This document shows, piece by piece, positions 1 to 11,194 of a stretch of 64,000 nt of DNA. The stretch is from Lutjanus erythropterus (taxonomy: Eukaryota > Chordata > Actinopteri > Lutjaniformes > Lutjanidae), in contig CM034608.1 in NCBI GenBank assembly GCA_020091685.1, positions 10,416,522 through 10,480,521 on the forward strand. The letters are read 5' to 3'. How positions within the stretch are numbered: the first letter of the stretch is position 1; each line of letters starts with the position of its first letter. The notes below the pieces were generated by a model. The model was not told where the DNA came from. It made no database searches and was given only the letters and a program-made list of their open reading frames with translations. The position numbers were made by a program, and so were the translations under genes.

Positions 1-544
1 AGAATATTTTCAAAGCTTAACCTTGCCGTCGGACACCCTTTTCCAACTGGAAATTACCTTTACCTAAGCCAAATATTGCTCTGTCTCTCATTTCATTTCA
101 CAGAACATGAGAGTTGCTACCACTGCCTTAATGTGTCAGTTTGTCTGTGTTATTGTATCATTACTCGGTCCAAATACTATTTTCCTGACACATGTTACTC
201 TTTGGTCAAATATTTCAAAGTACCCCATCAGTTTTCACTCCACTTGCTGCTTTCATACGCTGACGATTCTCCGTTCTATTTCTCCCTTGATCCCAGTTCA
301 ACCTATCCAAACTTCGGCTGCCCCAGAAAGCTCCACCAAGACTACTAATGAGATCCAATAAAAGACTGCATTTAAAACCAATTTTAGCATCTCTACATTG
401 GGTGCAAGTACATTTTGGAGTAGATTTTAAGATTGGAATGAATGCCTCGAATGCATGAATGGAATTTGACTTGCCTACCCCATATGAAGCAGAGTGCATA
501 ACTTTTTGAAATTGCTTTACTCTATAGAGTTCTGCAGGAGTGAG
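1..544. other. No gene seen; unassigned sequence
   Basis: AT-rich sequence with no repeat family I recognise. A 111-codon stop-free frame on the minus strand (215-550) has no domain, no low-complexity signature of a real family and no splice context, so it is left out as chance. Confidence 0.5.
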
Positions 545-1010
545 TCCCAAGCCTGGAAATGAGTTAGCATGTTAGCATTCCTGGTTCCCTCATCTCAAGT
601 TCAGTGGGCGTCTTCAAAGGGTTTTTGGTTAGATTCCTGAAATAAGGTCTGCTGTTCATACAAGATTAAGACACGTTCACATTTTGTTATATGACATAAC
701 ATACATCTGTAAATACCCTACTCATGGATTTTACAGTTTTTACATTTCTTAAAAGAAACTTTGACTTTGAACTAACATTCTCAAACAACAAAGTCACACA
801 ATAACAAACAAACTAACAGATCAATGAAGCAGTAGACCAGCAGCTCCAGTGTTCTGCAAGGTAAAATTATGGATTTTGCTAATGCAGTCTGGTTGGTTTG
901 GAGAGAGTAATATGTGGCGTAAATGTGATTTTCCATTGGAAAAAGCTCTCTGAAGGCAAAGTAAAAGCAGTGAAAATATTGTAAATACAGCCTACTCTTC
1001 AACTGATATT
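545..1010 (+). repeat. One arm of a teleost foldback repeat, diverged
   Basis: The part at 781-1000 matches, with gaps, the right arm of the palindromic element at 48868-49240. Shared blocks in the same order are AACAAACAAACTA, CAGTAGACCAG, CAAGGT-AAATT, TTTTGC followed by a GTTTGGTTG-like stretch, and AGTGAAAAT near the end. 545-780 is probably the same unit, by its run-on composition. Only one arm is present, so this is a truncated or half-deleted copy. I recognise the sequence as a dispersed fish repeat but cannot name the family. Confidence 0.6.
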
Positions 1011-1984
1011 TGTGTTTTTTTTGGTGGCTAAAATACCTTTTGCTGCCGACCCTTTATACAGTAATACATTGCTTATCTCCTTACACTGGTTCCTCTGCTG
1101 CTTCTCCAAACTGCAGACTGCCATCTACTGTTGGTATCTCATACAACCCCACTTTCAATATTCCAAACTTTCCCTTCAAGGTGCCATTTCCCATGTTTTG
1201 TCCTTTCAGGTTGCAGAGGCACAGGAGCTTTTGTCACACTTCTGCAAAGTTCCCCAGCTCCTGCAAAACTTTTAATAGCTGGATATGAGTTCATGTCATA
1301 GTACAGCACTTTATCATCAAATAAATAATACAATGACCATGCAGTGGGAAAGTGTTTTGGTTCTGTTAAGTGTTCCGCAGTGTGGAAAGTCATACCATGG
1401 GGGATTCAAATCGTGTCATATTAGATGTTGAACAGAAATAATTCAGATAATGAGGAAATAAACAAGGGAACACAAAGCCAACAAGTTAACTGAGTGCAGC
1501 TTTAAAAGTATGAAACAAATGAGGCAAGGTTTAAAAATGTTTTAATGTCTTATATGTTACGCACTTATGCTTAATTCATGATTAAGTGATTAATCTGTGG
1601 AGCAAGGCTGGAAAATTTGGAACTCAAGCTTTTCATTACCGAGCTGTGAAACATTGGAAACATGCTTTGTCAATTAGTGCAGCTAAGTGGAACTGATTAT
1701 GACATATTCATCAAAATATTATTTGCTTTAATAGCTGTCACCACCCCCGCCATATGCACTCACCCTGCAGCTGTCCAAGTTAACATGGCACAGTTGCACA
1801 GAACATGCAAAAGTTGAGCTTCTTTCAAAAGTAGTTCTTTAATCATTCTAACATGTATTTAGTACGAAAATACATTTGTACAATCAAAAATTCATTGTTT
1901 ACCTCTGTCTTGTGTTTTTGAGTCAGTGTGGGAAAAAAAACAAGGGCAGGGACATAAAAAATGTAAATCCAGGAATTAAACAGG
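1011..1984. other. No gene seen; possibly more of the upstream repeat
   Basis: The stretch around 1080-1300 (two CCAAACTGCAG-like and CTGCAAA-rich blocks) looks like continuation of a dispersed repeat but I have no second copy in the window to prove it. 1500-1900 is plain AT-rich DNA. Short overlapping frames at 1010-1288 are in different phases of the same sequence and none is convincing. Confidence 0.4.
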
Positions 1985-2525
1985 GGGAGACAAAAAAAGA
2001 CAAACAAAGAAAAGGGTCGTCGGAACAGGAAGGCGGAGGAGATGACAGAGGGAAAGAGAGCTCGAACAAAGTGAAACCAAACATTATGTCTTCTGTTTCC
2101 TCAAGCGGTTCATGCCTCCGCTTCCATTAACCTCCACGATGACAAGAAGAAAACAAACGGATACTCCCCGCCTCTCCCTCCTGCACCCAGTAGCGCCTGT
2201 GCTGCCGAGGTGGGGAACGGATCACGGGCGACACAGATTAGGAGTCAACAGGGTTCCCTTCATCTGGCTGGATGCAGCTGGAGGGCCGATTAGACAACCC
2301 AAGCGTGGGTGAGGAAGGGGACGCCCGATGCTATCACAGCCTCTCAAACTCACTTCCTCGCTGGGAACTCTGCAGACTACCGTGAAATTGATCAAGCTCC
2401 CCGAAAAGATGTCGCAGTGTGTGTGAGTGGCAAGTCAAAGGAGGGAAATGAGGATAACTGCTATATGAAGACGCCTGCAGGTCATAAAAAACCTTTGGCT
2501 GTTGTGTCTTTTATCAGATTCTGTT
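1985..2525. promoter_or_regulatory. GC-richer non-repetitive block, candidate conserved element
   Basis: This block is clearly less AT-rich than its surroundings and I see no second copy of it in the window. It runs from a purine-rich stretch (1985-2070) into mixed sequence with several CG dinucleotides (2120-2420). Short frames cross it in two phases (1876-2130, 2112-2312, 2309-2527), none with a recognisable domain. A regulatory element or an unrecognised non-coding exon are both possible. No cross-species alignment was available, so this is inference. Confidence 0.25.
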
Positions 2526-2999
2526 AACCGTCTGTTAGCTGAAGAACAGGGTCAATTTGTTTGATTTAACTCATTTTTTCTGTTTTTCCATATGCATATA
2601 TTATGTTCTGTTCAGCACCCATTAAACTATCTTAACCTTAAAGGCACAGTGTCATTTTCTGCAGCAGAAACTCAGCTACAAGTCTACTGTAGGCGTTTTT
2701 AGTCATAATCACACACAATACTGGAATCAGAACAGTTCAAGGTTAACATTTTCTGTCAATGGATGTACGCAAACAAAGCAGAGAAATATATTATAAAAGA
2801 TGCAAAAACACCCATGCAATTCTCTCATTATTGTTCAGAACTATTCTCAAAAGGGTCATGTTGGGCCATTTTTTCTTAACTTTTGCATTACTTTGCATCA
2901 AGTTTTCTCAATACTTTTTCAGTGGGACTTAATCTCTGACAGTGGCAGCCATGCCTGGTTATAGGGTGAGTGCTGAAAGGTCACTTGCAACTATACAAC
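2526..2999. other. No gene seen
   Basis: AT-rich, no tandem structure, no recognised element. Confidence 0.5.
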
Positions 3000-3404
3000 C
3001 CGTTGTTATAACCTGACATGCCAGATGGTTCGTTACACAGAACCATCTGGGAAGTTGTCCTTAGAAACTGTTTGGAAAAGGGCATGCACTTTTGAAAAAC
3101 TGTATCTAAAACTCCTATCTATCACATCTAACACAGGCTAACTTTGGAAAACTCTCCAGTCATGATATAAATGACACTATCAGTGTCTATACTAACCTCT
3201 TCAAGAGCTGCCATTGTTTGGGACAAAACGCTTCCTTGGACGCTTCTTACTGTTGTCACACCTCAAACTATGCCTGTAGTCCCTCCCAGGACACAAATGG
3301 ATAACTTGAAGCCTGGCAAGATGGATTCTAACATGATGTTGTGAATCCAGCTGCCTTGCAAGGCAACTATCCCTACCTGTCAAAATATTGATGCTTTGTC
3401 ATTC
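3000..3404. repeat. Probable dispersed repeat with an 11-bp perfect hairpin
   Basis: CCAGATGGTTC at 3021-3031 is the exact reverse complement of GAACCATCTGG at 3040-3050, with an 8-base loop. The sequence after it runs without a break into the LINE-type 3' tail at 3405-3575. I recognise this hairpin and the following text as part of a common fish repeat, from memory only. Whether 3000-3404 and 3405-3575 belong to one insertion cannot be decided from this window. Confidence 0.45.
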
Positions 3405-3575
3405 CTGACCTGTTAGAAGGAAGATTTTCCTCGCTACAGTCGCCTCACTGCTTGCTCTTGGTGGGAACAATTGGGTATATAAAGAGTGCGGTCTAGACCT
3501 GCTGTATTTGAAAGGTGCCCTGAGATAAGTTTGTTACAATTTGGCACTGCACAAATAAAACTGAATTGAAAAGAT
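3405..3575 (+). mobile_element. LINE-type 3' tail fragment
   Basis: The order of motifs is that of a retrotransposon 3' untranslated region common in fish: a TTTTCCTCGCTACAGTCGCC block, GTGCGGTCTAGACCTGCT, TGCCCTGAGATAA, then CAAATAAAACTGAATTG as polyadenylation-like signal and start of the tail. The tail itself is only one or two units, so the terminal tandem repeat has decayed. No reverse-transcriptase coding sequence is left upstream. Same class of remnant as 45100-45485 and 53100-53358. Confidence 0.6.
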
Positions 3576-4115
3576 TTATGAAGAAAAACGCTGGTCTCCT
3601 GGTTGAAAGTCCTGTGTTCATTTGAGTCGTCTATCCACCCCACTTCTGTCATACATGAACTTCTCCCTCTTTATGCTGCGTCGACAGTCCAGTGCGTCTC
3701 ATCCAGCCGCTAACAGGCACTGTGCTGAGCTGAATGAGAACAGGCTGGACTATATGGATACAGCAAAGGTTAAACTAATGGTGCTGTGATTGTGGCTATG
3801 TCTAATATTATTGCTATGTCTATGATGATGGTCAATTACAACGAGTCCTCCAAATAAAACAATGTGAGATGTTGTTTGTCCATGCCCTTCACAAATAAAG
3901 GGGTTTCCTGATTTGAAGCTTCATTGGCGGGACGACATCATCGGTCTGCTTTTGTTGCTCTATAAAAATGTCACCTGACGTCCTCCTTTTCTCCCGTCAT
4001 TATTCTTATGGCTACTGAAGGGCTTTGTCACAACATAAACACGTGCCATTTTGGGGCAATTACTGAAACAAATGATTCTGTTGTTTTTCTTGGAAGGACA
4101 GTCTCCTCTATTTAC
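3576..4115. other. No gene seen
   Basis: Mixed-composition sequence. A short stretch at 3660-3770 is more GC-balanced with CG dinucleotides and may be constrained, but nothing is recognisable. Confidence 0.45.
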
Positions 4116-4146
4116 TACACACACACACACACACACACAACACACA
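4116..4146. repeat. (CA)n microsatellite
   Basis: About 12 uninterrupted AC units followed by an imperfect CACACA tail. Confidence 0.95.
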
Positions 4147-6329
4147 AAACCCCTGCATGTACTTAGCGCTACATCCATTAAATCTAATGTGCTGCTCTCT
4201 TGATAATCATAACAGCCACAGTTATATCCATAGTCAAACAGCAACATCAACACCCAAAGCTCTAACTATGTTATCATAATCACAGCCATGCAGCTATGTC
4301 AGCAGCTAGTCACTTCACAGTGTAGAGGCAGCTTATTTACCGACCAGTGTCCCCTCACTGTGATAAATGTTTCCAAAAAGTATTGCAAACTAAGACAGAA
4401 GTATTGTGAGACAACACGAAAAAATTATTATGAAGGAATGCAAATAAGCTGAGAAAATAATTTACCTGCGTGACCTTTCAGGCGCTCTGTACAATTGCTT
4501 CTGATTGGTTGAAAAAACCAATAACCGTAGCCTGCAAAACAAAGTCTGCACTTTTGATACCTTTGTTTATGAGTCAAAACATAACAAAAGATTGTGCATA
4601 ATTTAAAATAAATTCAAATGTAACTCATCAGATGTACTACTGTACATATGTAAGAATTCCAGTCCTTTGCCCCGTGTGGAACAACAGACGGAAATGAGAT
4701 GCTGTTTGAATGCTTATCGGCATTTTTAAGTAATATGTTGGTTGCTCCACTTGTTTCCATGTTAAAGGAGAAATCTATAATATATTAACTGTCATCAGAG
4801 ATTATGGAAACATGTTAAATTGTAGTAACAGGTTTTGTTTGCCCATTTCATGAATTAGAGATCAAATTAATCCCAAATTTGCTGAATGAGCAACTGTCTG
4901 TTTATGAGTGGTAAGAAATCATTAGTAATCCTTTAGAAGGAGTAGTTGTTTTTGATGGTTGAATTAAGTTAAATACGTTAATGGCGTGTGGCAGGTAGGT
5001 AAGACAGGCTTAACTCACTTAACTCAGAAGTCCAGGGTGTTTATTTTTGTGAGCAGTGGGCTTTGGTTTTCAGGATAGCAGGCTTGGCTTTATATTGACA
5101 GACAAGTAACAGTTATAAATATCTGACAATGTAGGACTTGTCCTCGCTTGTTATTGTCAGGTTTGGATGTTAGTGCATCCAGCATTCCTGCAGAGCCTTG
5201 GCAGAGCTTCTGCAGCCAGCTTGAGCTTCCCAGAGTCAACTATAGATCATATATTAAACAGGGTTTTGGCCAATTTAATATAAAGTTTATGGCCCCAACT
5301 TGGTATTTGGACTAGATTACCCACTTTGTACACACAAATAATGCTTTGCTAAGCCCCTCCTGTGAACAGCAATTGTCCAATCATCAGTAGAAAGTAACTT
5401 TAGTCTTATTGTCATATCATGTACACAGCTCTTAAGTAACTTTACATGTTCAAGACAGGGTTCTTATTTTAAAATGTGCCAAATGGAAACATTAAAAAGT
5501 CCACTGGAGCTGACTCAAGGCGTTTAAGCATTCACAATAGCTTACATTAGCCAGCTGCACTTATGAAAACTGCTAGCAAGAGTCATCAACTTAGCTGACA
5601 AAATCCAGCGTCATCAGCTAGAAAGGAGAAGCTGCTTCTGTTTAGTTCTCTGTGGAATCAAAGTCTTTGTTTTTTCAGCAATTTCAATGTTAAATCTGCC
5701 ACTGTTGAATAGAGTGAGGAGGGTCACACTCAGGAAAAATATCATCCAACAAGTCTACTTGATCATCTCTGGCAGAAAATCACACAAAATGTTTTTTCGG
5801 CCATTCTCCCTTCATCAGTGTGTGCCACTGTAAACAGCATCAGTGCAGTGCAAGAGTGGAAAGCTTGACAGGCGTAGCAACAGTAACTAAGGACAGAGCT
5901 TAGAGAAGGGCCAGTTGCTTCATATCGCTCTTTTAAAGTGATAAAACATGTGGTACTATTATTCTGATTCTTTACCACAGTAAGATTTACTCTCCTGGGG
6001 TCAAATTGAGAGCAGACAGCATCACACAAAATGCTGAAAAGAGAAACCAAACCACTGCTAATAGAAAATGGATATCCTGAGGAATTTTTTTATTTATTTT
6101 TTTTTTCCAGTTGACGGTTTTCTTTAAGTGATGTTGCCCAGACTGTAGATAGCATCTGTCTTTGGAGACGCTTGAAATGATAGTGATCTTTCCCTCTGGC
6201 TGCTTTTAAACATTTGGGGGGACGGTATAACCTGCCACCATGTCAGAGCTGCTCTCAGCTTCCTCAGAGATATTCTCCTCCTAAATCGTTCAAATTGAAA
6301 GTAAAAGGTATTTACAGACAATCTGCCAC
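4147..6329. other. No gene seen in about 2.2 kb
   Basis: AT-rich DNA. A T-rich run with an ATTT interruption lies at 6085-6110. No terminal inverted repeat, coding signal or second copy was found. 5220-5420 reads like an old dispersed repeat but I cannot support it with a partner copy. Confidence 0.5.
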
Positions 6330-6620
6330 CGCTATCTGAAAAGAGTTAATCGGATTTGGGCCGCAGGGGTGTGGGTCTGGGATTGCTCCTGGACTGTCTG
6401 AATGCGGACGCCAGGACTCCCCTTTACGTCCTTGTCTGGCCCTCTATCTCTCTTCTGCTCTTGACACGTTCACTTTTTCACTCTCTGTGACCTGCGCTTC
6501 TTCCGTTCACTCATCCTGAGCAGGAACTGGGTCAGGTTGACCTTTCATCTGTCAAAATGTAGAACTAAAGTGACCTGACAGGGCAGAGTCCACTTTGTGC
6601 TGACTGGCACTTTTTCTTTT
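6330..6620. promoter_or_regulatory. Candidate regulatory block with nuclear-receptor half-sites
   Basis: GC-balanced, low-repeat sequence between AT-rich flanks. It has three TGACCT half-sites (6488, 6538, 6571), the middle one part of a perfect inverted pair (6530-6542). A CTCT-rich pyrimidine stretch lies at 6440-6490. No start codon context, TATA box or CpG cluster marks it as a promoter, so a distal element is the more likely reading if it is functional at all. Confidence 0.3.
6530..6542. promoter_or_regulatory. Perfect oestrogen-response-element palindrome
   Basis: GGTCA GGT TGACC matches the consensus GGTCAnnnTGACC at all ten fixed positions. This is the known binding site of oestrogen receptor homodimers. 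The match is seen directly; binding is not shown. Confidence 0.5.
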
Positions 6621-7381
6621 TCTAATACAGGCTAAATTTGTTTGCTCTACATTTGCCATTTTTCCATCTGAAATACTTAAAAGGAGTCAAACTAAAATCC
6701 ACTGTCACTGTGGATGCGAGCAGCATCATCGTTTCATTCCAGGCCCAGCTTTGATGCCAGATCTGAAGCTTGGAAAAAAAAAAAAAAAAAGACTTAAGGA
6801 GGTTGACTTCAACCTCGACAACAAAGAGCACACTCGTACATCTTCAGTATATAATAGAGCTACAGGGTGACAGCTGATACTTCCCTTGTCTTGTTCTAAG
6901 ACCGATCCTGGTGGAGACTGCTCTAAACATTAAACATATGCTTAATAAAAAAAAGCAAAGCACTCTATTTTTCATTTAAATTGGTCATCCAGGTTTCTCT
7001 CCGACAAAGGCAGGGCTGCAGAATGACCCTCTGAAGATGAAAAGAGTGGTATTAGATTGAAAAGCGCCATCCTGTGTTAGGAAACATTTGCATTTGAATG
7101 ATTCTGGTTTGAGTTGGCGGAACAAATGGGCACGGAAATTCTCAGAGTTACAGCACAACTACTCTACTCAGTGTCATTTATGTAACCCAATAAAGGGATA
7201 ATGAGCCATCACTGAACTGTCAATTACAGGTACCGTTATGTTCACCGTGGCCTGTTTGTTTTGTCAGATGATGTGCCATCAACTCGCAATACTTTACGTG
7301 TTCAACGTCCCCAAGAGAATACTGTATGTATAGAAAAGGGTGATAACAATAGGGATTATGTAAGTAATGAATGAACTGAGT
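6621..7381. other. No gene seen; A17 run at 6774-6790
   Basis: AT-rich DNA with one 17-base A run at 6774-6790 and nothing else recognisable. Confidence 0.5.
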
Positions 7382-7535
7382 GAATTATCCTTACCGCCTC
7401 TGGAGCTTTTGTCGCTGAAGCAAAGAGAAATGCTTCCACATTACACAGTATAGGGAGTAAAAGTGGTACTTTATATTGTCATGGTGCTTGGTTTACAGCA
7501 ATTTACAAACACAAAGAAAACAACGGGTTCATGTT
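7382..7535 (+). repeat. Direct duplication, unit A
   Basis: Aligns almost without gaps with 8127-8279. Long shared runs include CTCTGGAGCTTTTGTC, TGAAGCAAAGAGAA and GTGGTACTTTATATTG; most differences are single substitutions. Identity is roughly four in five by eye. The two units are in the same orientation, about 745 bp apart. Either one local duplication or two insertions of one dispersed repeat. Confidence 0.85.
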
Positions 7536-8126
7536 AGAGCTCCAACACAGCAGAACATCTTCATTGTGTTATGCAACTTTTCTTGTCTAAAATGGAGTCC
7601 CAAAAACTGTCAAAAACTGTCAAATCAAATACAGAAAGTACAATTAAATATTATTTCAGTTAAATGTACTGTCAGTTTTCACATTGAACTGAAGGGATTG
7701 TAAATAATATGTACGATAATAATAAATAAATGTTTCATCGCAAGCAAAATGAGAACTGCATTTTAAAATGAGATAAATATATATATATATATTAAGTGCT
7801 TGATTCTAGAAGAAAATGAAATAAAGAAGTGTAAGGTTTGTGCAAGAATTACAATTATAGTCTAGGACCCCGACCATGGCTCTGAAATATCAGTAGTCTA
7901 GCTGTGCTATATATTGTATATTGAGAAATCCATGGCTCTGTCCGTGGTGCTGAAGGAGCAGACTGATTTGTGAATGTGCCTTCTTCTTTCAGTGCCACCC
8001 TTCTGTCAGTTTCATCTCGGATCTAATATTCTCTTTACTATATAGCAGGCTACTGATCACTAGGGTGCTCCAATTGGGCCACCCCCTCCCCCTGTTAAAA
8101 AAAAAAAAATGAAGAAACTGCTTACT
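7536..8126. other. Spacer between duplicated units; (TA)n at 7777-7792, A13 at 8097-8109
   Basis: AT-rich, with a short pure TA tract and, just before unit B, a C-rich stretch followed by a 13-base A run. The A run directly upstream of unit B could be the remnant of a retroposition tail or of the duplication junction. Confidence 0.6.
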
Positions 8127-8279
8127 GAATTATCCTTACTCCCTCTGGAGCTTTTGTCACTGAAGCAAAGAGAACTGCCTCCACATTACAAGTATACTAA
8201 CAAAAAGTGGTACTTTATATTGCCGTCATGTTCGGTTTACGGCAATTTACAGACACAGAGACAGCAGGATGTTCATGTT
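8127..8279 (+). repeat. Direct duplication, unit B
   Basis: Second copy of the 154-bp sequence at 7382-7535. It begins about 18 bases after the A13 run. Both copies end in GTTCATGTT. Outside these limits the flanks do not align. Confidence 0.85.
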
Positions 8280-9464
8280 CTTTCTTTTTACTAATTTAAT
8301 GTTTGTTTGTTTTGCTTTTTTAAATTTGTATACACCCCATTGACCTTGTGTAATAAAACAGTTTTAAAAAAATGTCAATTTAAAATAACATGATAAAGTA
8401 AACAAACAAATGTTGTTGGGATGTCATGTATTCAAATGAAACATTTACACAGTACCCCTGATTTTATTAATAGTGTATTACAAACTCTTCAGTAGGCATA
8501 TTGTATATTATATTTAGTATTATAGCTTCAGCATTAGCTATCATTTACCTTGTCAGTCATGCTAAGCAGTCTCCAGATTTAAATAAAAAGAAGAGAGAAG
8601 GAATAGTGCAGGTTTTGTTAACAGTGTCAATTTATGCTGAACTCAACATTTTCACTTCAATTGCAACTTTGTTTTCTTAATTTGCCATGGTGAGCATTTT
8701 AGTTTTACTCAACATGAGCCCTGTGAAGTATGCTCATAATCATCTTTGGATACAGTTTGGAGACCATCAGCAAAACAAGAATGCTCACACACTGTGATAT
8801 TCTCTGAAGTGTGTTCTTTGATTTGTTTGAGGCATTTCTTTATCAAAGGTCATATGATGCACATATGTTGGGCTTTAGTTTGCTTCTCTATGTGTCTCCC
8901 ACTAGGTTTCAATAGAACTGGCACCAAGCAGAACATAGGAAGCTGGTTAGTGATGAAATAACCCTTTGTTCTTTTTTCCGCTGTGTTTCATCAGTAAGTC
9001 CACTTCCTCTCATTCACTTACCCTCAGCCTTTGGTATTACGTAACAGCGTACGTCACACAGAGGCTACTTGGAGAGCCGGGGATTTTAAAGGAACACACT
9101 TACCCTTGTACACTTTCAGCCCAAACTACCATGGATTGGACTCCAATTGCAGGCTTACTGCTGTACGGCTTTTCACAAATCATCTTTTTACTGAAGTGAA
9201 GGCGTTCTCAGCACTTGAAAATGAGCTGCATTAGCTCTGATTTAGAAACGTATCATCTGTTTCATGATTATCATAACAATTATTGCCATGGATTTATGGA
9301 ATCATTCAAAAAGGCAATTCTGTTCATGCTGGGAATAAAAAAATCACACAAGCTGGACAGTACAACAATTCAAGTAAATATTAAATGAAATTAGTTAAAT
9401 GACAAAAAGACTGAGATCTATGTAGTGCTGAATTGTTTAGTTAGACTGTTCACGATTTCACGAC
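8280..9464. other. No gene seen in about 1.2 kb
   Basis: AT-rich sequence without recognisable repeat ends. Small frames at 8746-8961 and 8966-9234 overlap in two phases and carry no family signature. Confidence 0.5.
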
Positions 9465-9625
9465 CTGACCTGACACTATCCTGTATCAGTTCAGGTCTGG
9501 CGGCTCAAACATGTCCGAACAAGTCCAGTAAAGCTGCTAGATGGAGTGTCCATGTTTCAGGTCATTCTCAGGTCATAGTGGTGTTTGACACTGAGACAGC
9601 AGAGCAGACATGCCCTTGGTGTTTC
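9465..9625 (+). repeat. Dispersed repeat shared with 38560-38715 (inverted)
   Basis: The reverse complement of 38560-38715 matches this segment. Shared runs include GGCTCAAACATGTC, TCCATGTTTCAGGT and TAGTGGTGTTTGACA, then AGCAGA and GACA-C-CCCT. The unit is about 160 bp; family unknown to me. Confidence 0.75.
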
Positions 9626-9787
9626 AGTTGCAGGGAAAACTGCAAACTCTATGTACTTCTATTAATCATTCAAATTTGGCTGGGTAGTTAATAACACGTT
9701 TCTGTGGTGTGACAAACCAAAATGCATTAAGAACAATTTCCTTACTTGCATATGGGGCAATCCATGAAGCACGTGAATGCACCATTA

Positions 9788-10010
9788 TTACTTCCGCCAG
9801 CCAGGTTATGTTTTCGATGCCGTTTGTCTGTCTGTTTATCAGCACAATTACAGAAAAACTGCTGGCATGATTTTTGAGAAACTTGGTGGAATGGTGTAGC
9901 CAAGAAGAAACCCATTATGTTTTGGAGCGGATTCCAGTCATGAAGCCGGTTTTTTTAACATTGCAAGACAAGGCATTTGGCCTTGGTGGAAGTCTGCCCT
10001 TGTAGCTGCG
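9788..10010. mobile_element. Short element with CCGCCA-type inverted ends
   Basis: Left end ACTTCCGCCAGCCAGGTTATG and right end GGCCTTGGTGGAAGTCTG are imperfect inverted repeats (left TTCCGCCAgcc against right reverse complement ACTTCCACCAaggcc). The interior has GAAACTTGGTGGAATG and a GCGGATTCC motif, which I recognise from a very widespread animal repeat of several hundred bases. This copy is shorter than I remember the family, so it probably has an internal deletion. Confidence 0.6.
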
Positions 10011-11194
10011 TATGAATTGAGCATTTCATTTGTAAGAAGAATGCGTGTTATTTCTTTTCACAAAAGTTACATAAATTCACAAAAGTTTACAGACAAATTG
10101 ACTTCATTTTTTTGCAGTGTACAAGCAGTGATTGTCAATGGTCTGTTCAGAAATCAGACTCTGAAAAACATAAGTGCCCAACACTGACAGATGTAAAAAT
10201 AAGTAAAACAGGCAGCACACATCAAGTGAAAACCTTTCTTCCACATCTCTTCAGGTTTTGTCTTCAGCTGCTCTCTGTAAGTGAACCCTGGTAAATGTCA
10301 GTAGTACTGATGAGCAAGGTTCAGTAAGCCAGAAGAAACTCATTAGTTTACCAAGCTCTAATTGTTGTCCCACAGAGTAGGCGAGTGGTATCAGACCATC
10401 CCTGAGCACTCACACTTTCTGAAGCTTCTATACTGTTCTGCTCACTTTTCCGTGACCCCGAACTGCCCCTTCGAAATGGAATGACAGCTTAAACCACCCA
10501 CACACGTTTGAAGGGGCATGTGGGAAAGCTAGCAGCATCAAGTGAGTATAAAAATGCATACTGTGGAGGTCTGTCTGACATTGTCAGATTCTATCATCAA
10601 ATGAGCAAGTCGGAGTGTGCGTCTGTTGCATCTGTGTAGTTCAGAACGTAAAGATTTAACCAGTGCAACGTTCAGTGCACAGTGTTTCCATCAGAAAGAG
10701 TAGGTGGTGTTCTTACATGTTCTATCTCTGCTCTGAGGTCTGTGTTCACTGCAAAAAAGATTATTCAGCTGTGAGGTTGTAATATCTTAATTTAGAAGGC
10801 TTCATCCTATTTTTCTTATCTAAGATGAATAATTTGGTCAAGATCCATTTATATTGCATGGCACAAGACAATCCTACACCCTGTTGGTGTTTTCTAAGCA
10901 ATAGGGGTGTGATGCAAAGCTACTATTTGTATCTGCATTATATGTTTATGAAACCGTTTCTCCTATAAATTAGGTTTGTATATTGCTAAATTATTTTTAT
11001 AATTACTTTGTGATAAAAAACTTTCCTCTTTCCTGCCTGGATTATGTTCACAGACAATGTTTCTTTGGAACACTAACTTCATAATGTGCTAGATTCAAAA
11101 GGGGTGGCTGAGATAGATGGGGGAATGTATAAAGTACAGGACTCTAACACCACAGTCGGAGGTTCATGTCCAGACTCCTGCAACAAAAGTGTTT
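10011..11194. other. No gene seen; isolated TATAAAA at about 10546
   Basis: Mostly unassigned. A GTATAAAAATGCAT box near 10546 follows a CACACACG stretch but has no downstream open frame longer than about 12 codons. 11100-11180 has a weak tRNA-like B-box (GGAGGTTCATGTCC) and may be the head of the repeat that follows. Nothing else supported. Confidence 0.4.

Noticed and set aside
215-550. 111-codon minus-strand frame
   Set aside because: No family signature and no supporting context; length is within reach of chance in 64 kb.
10540-10620. TATAAAA box as a gene promoter
   Set aside because: Only a 12-codon frame follows and no CpG or initiator context; such AT words are frequent in this DNA.
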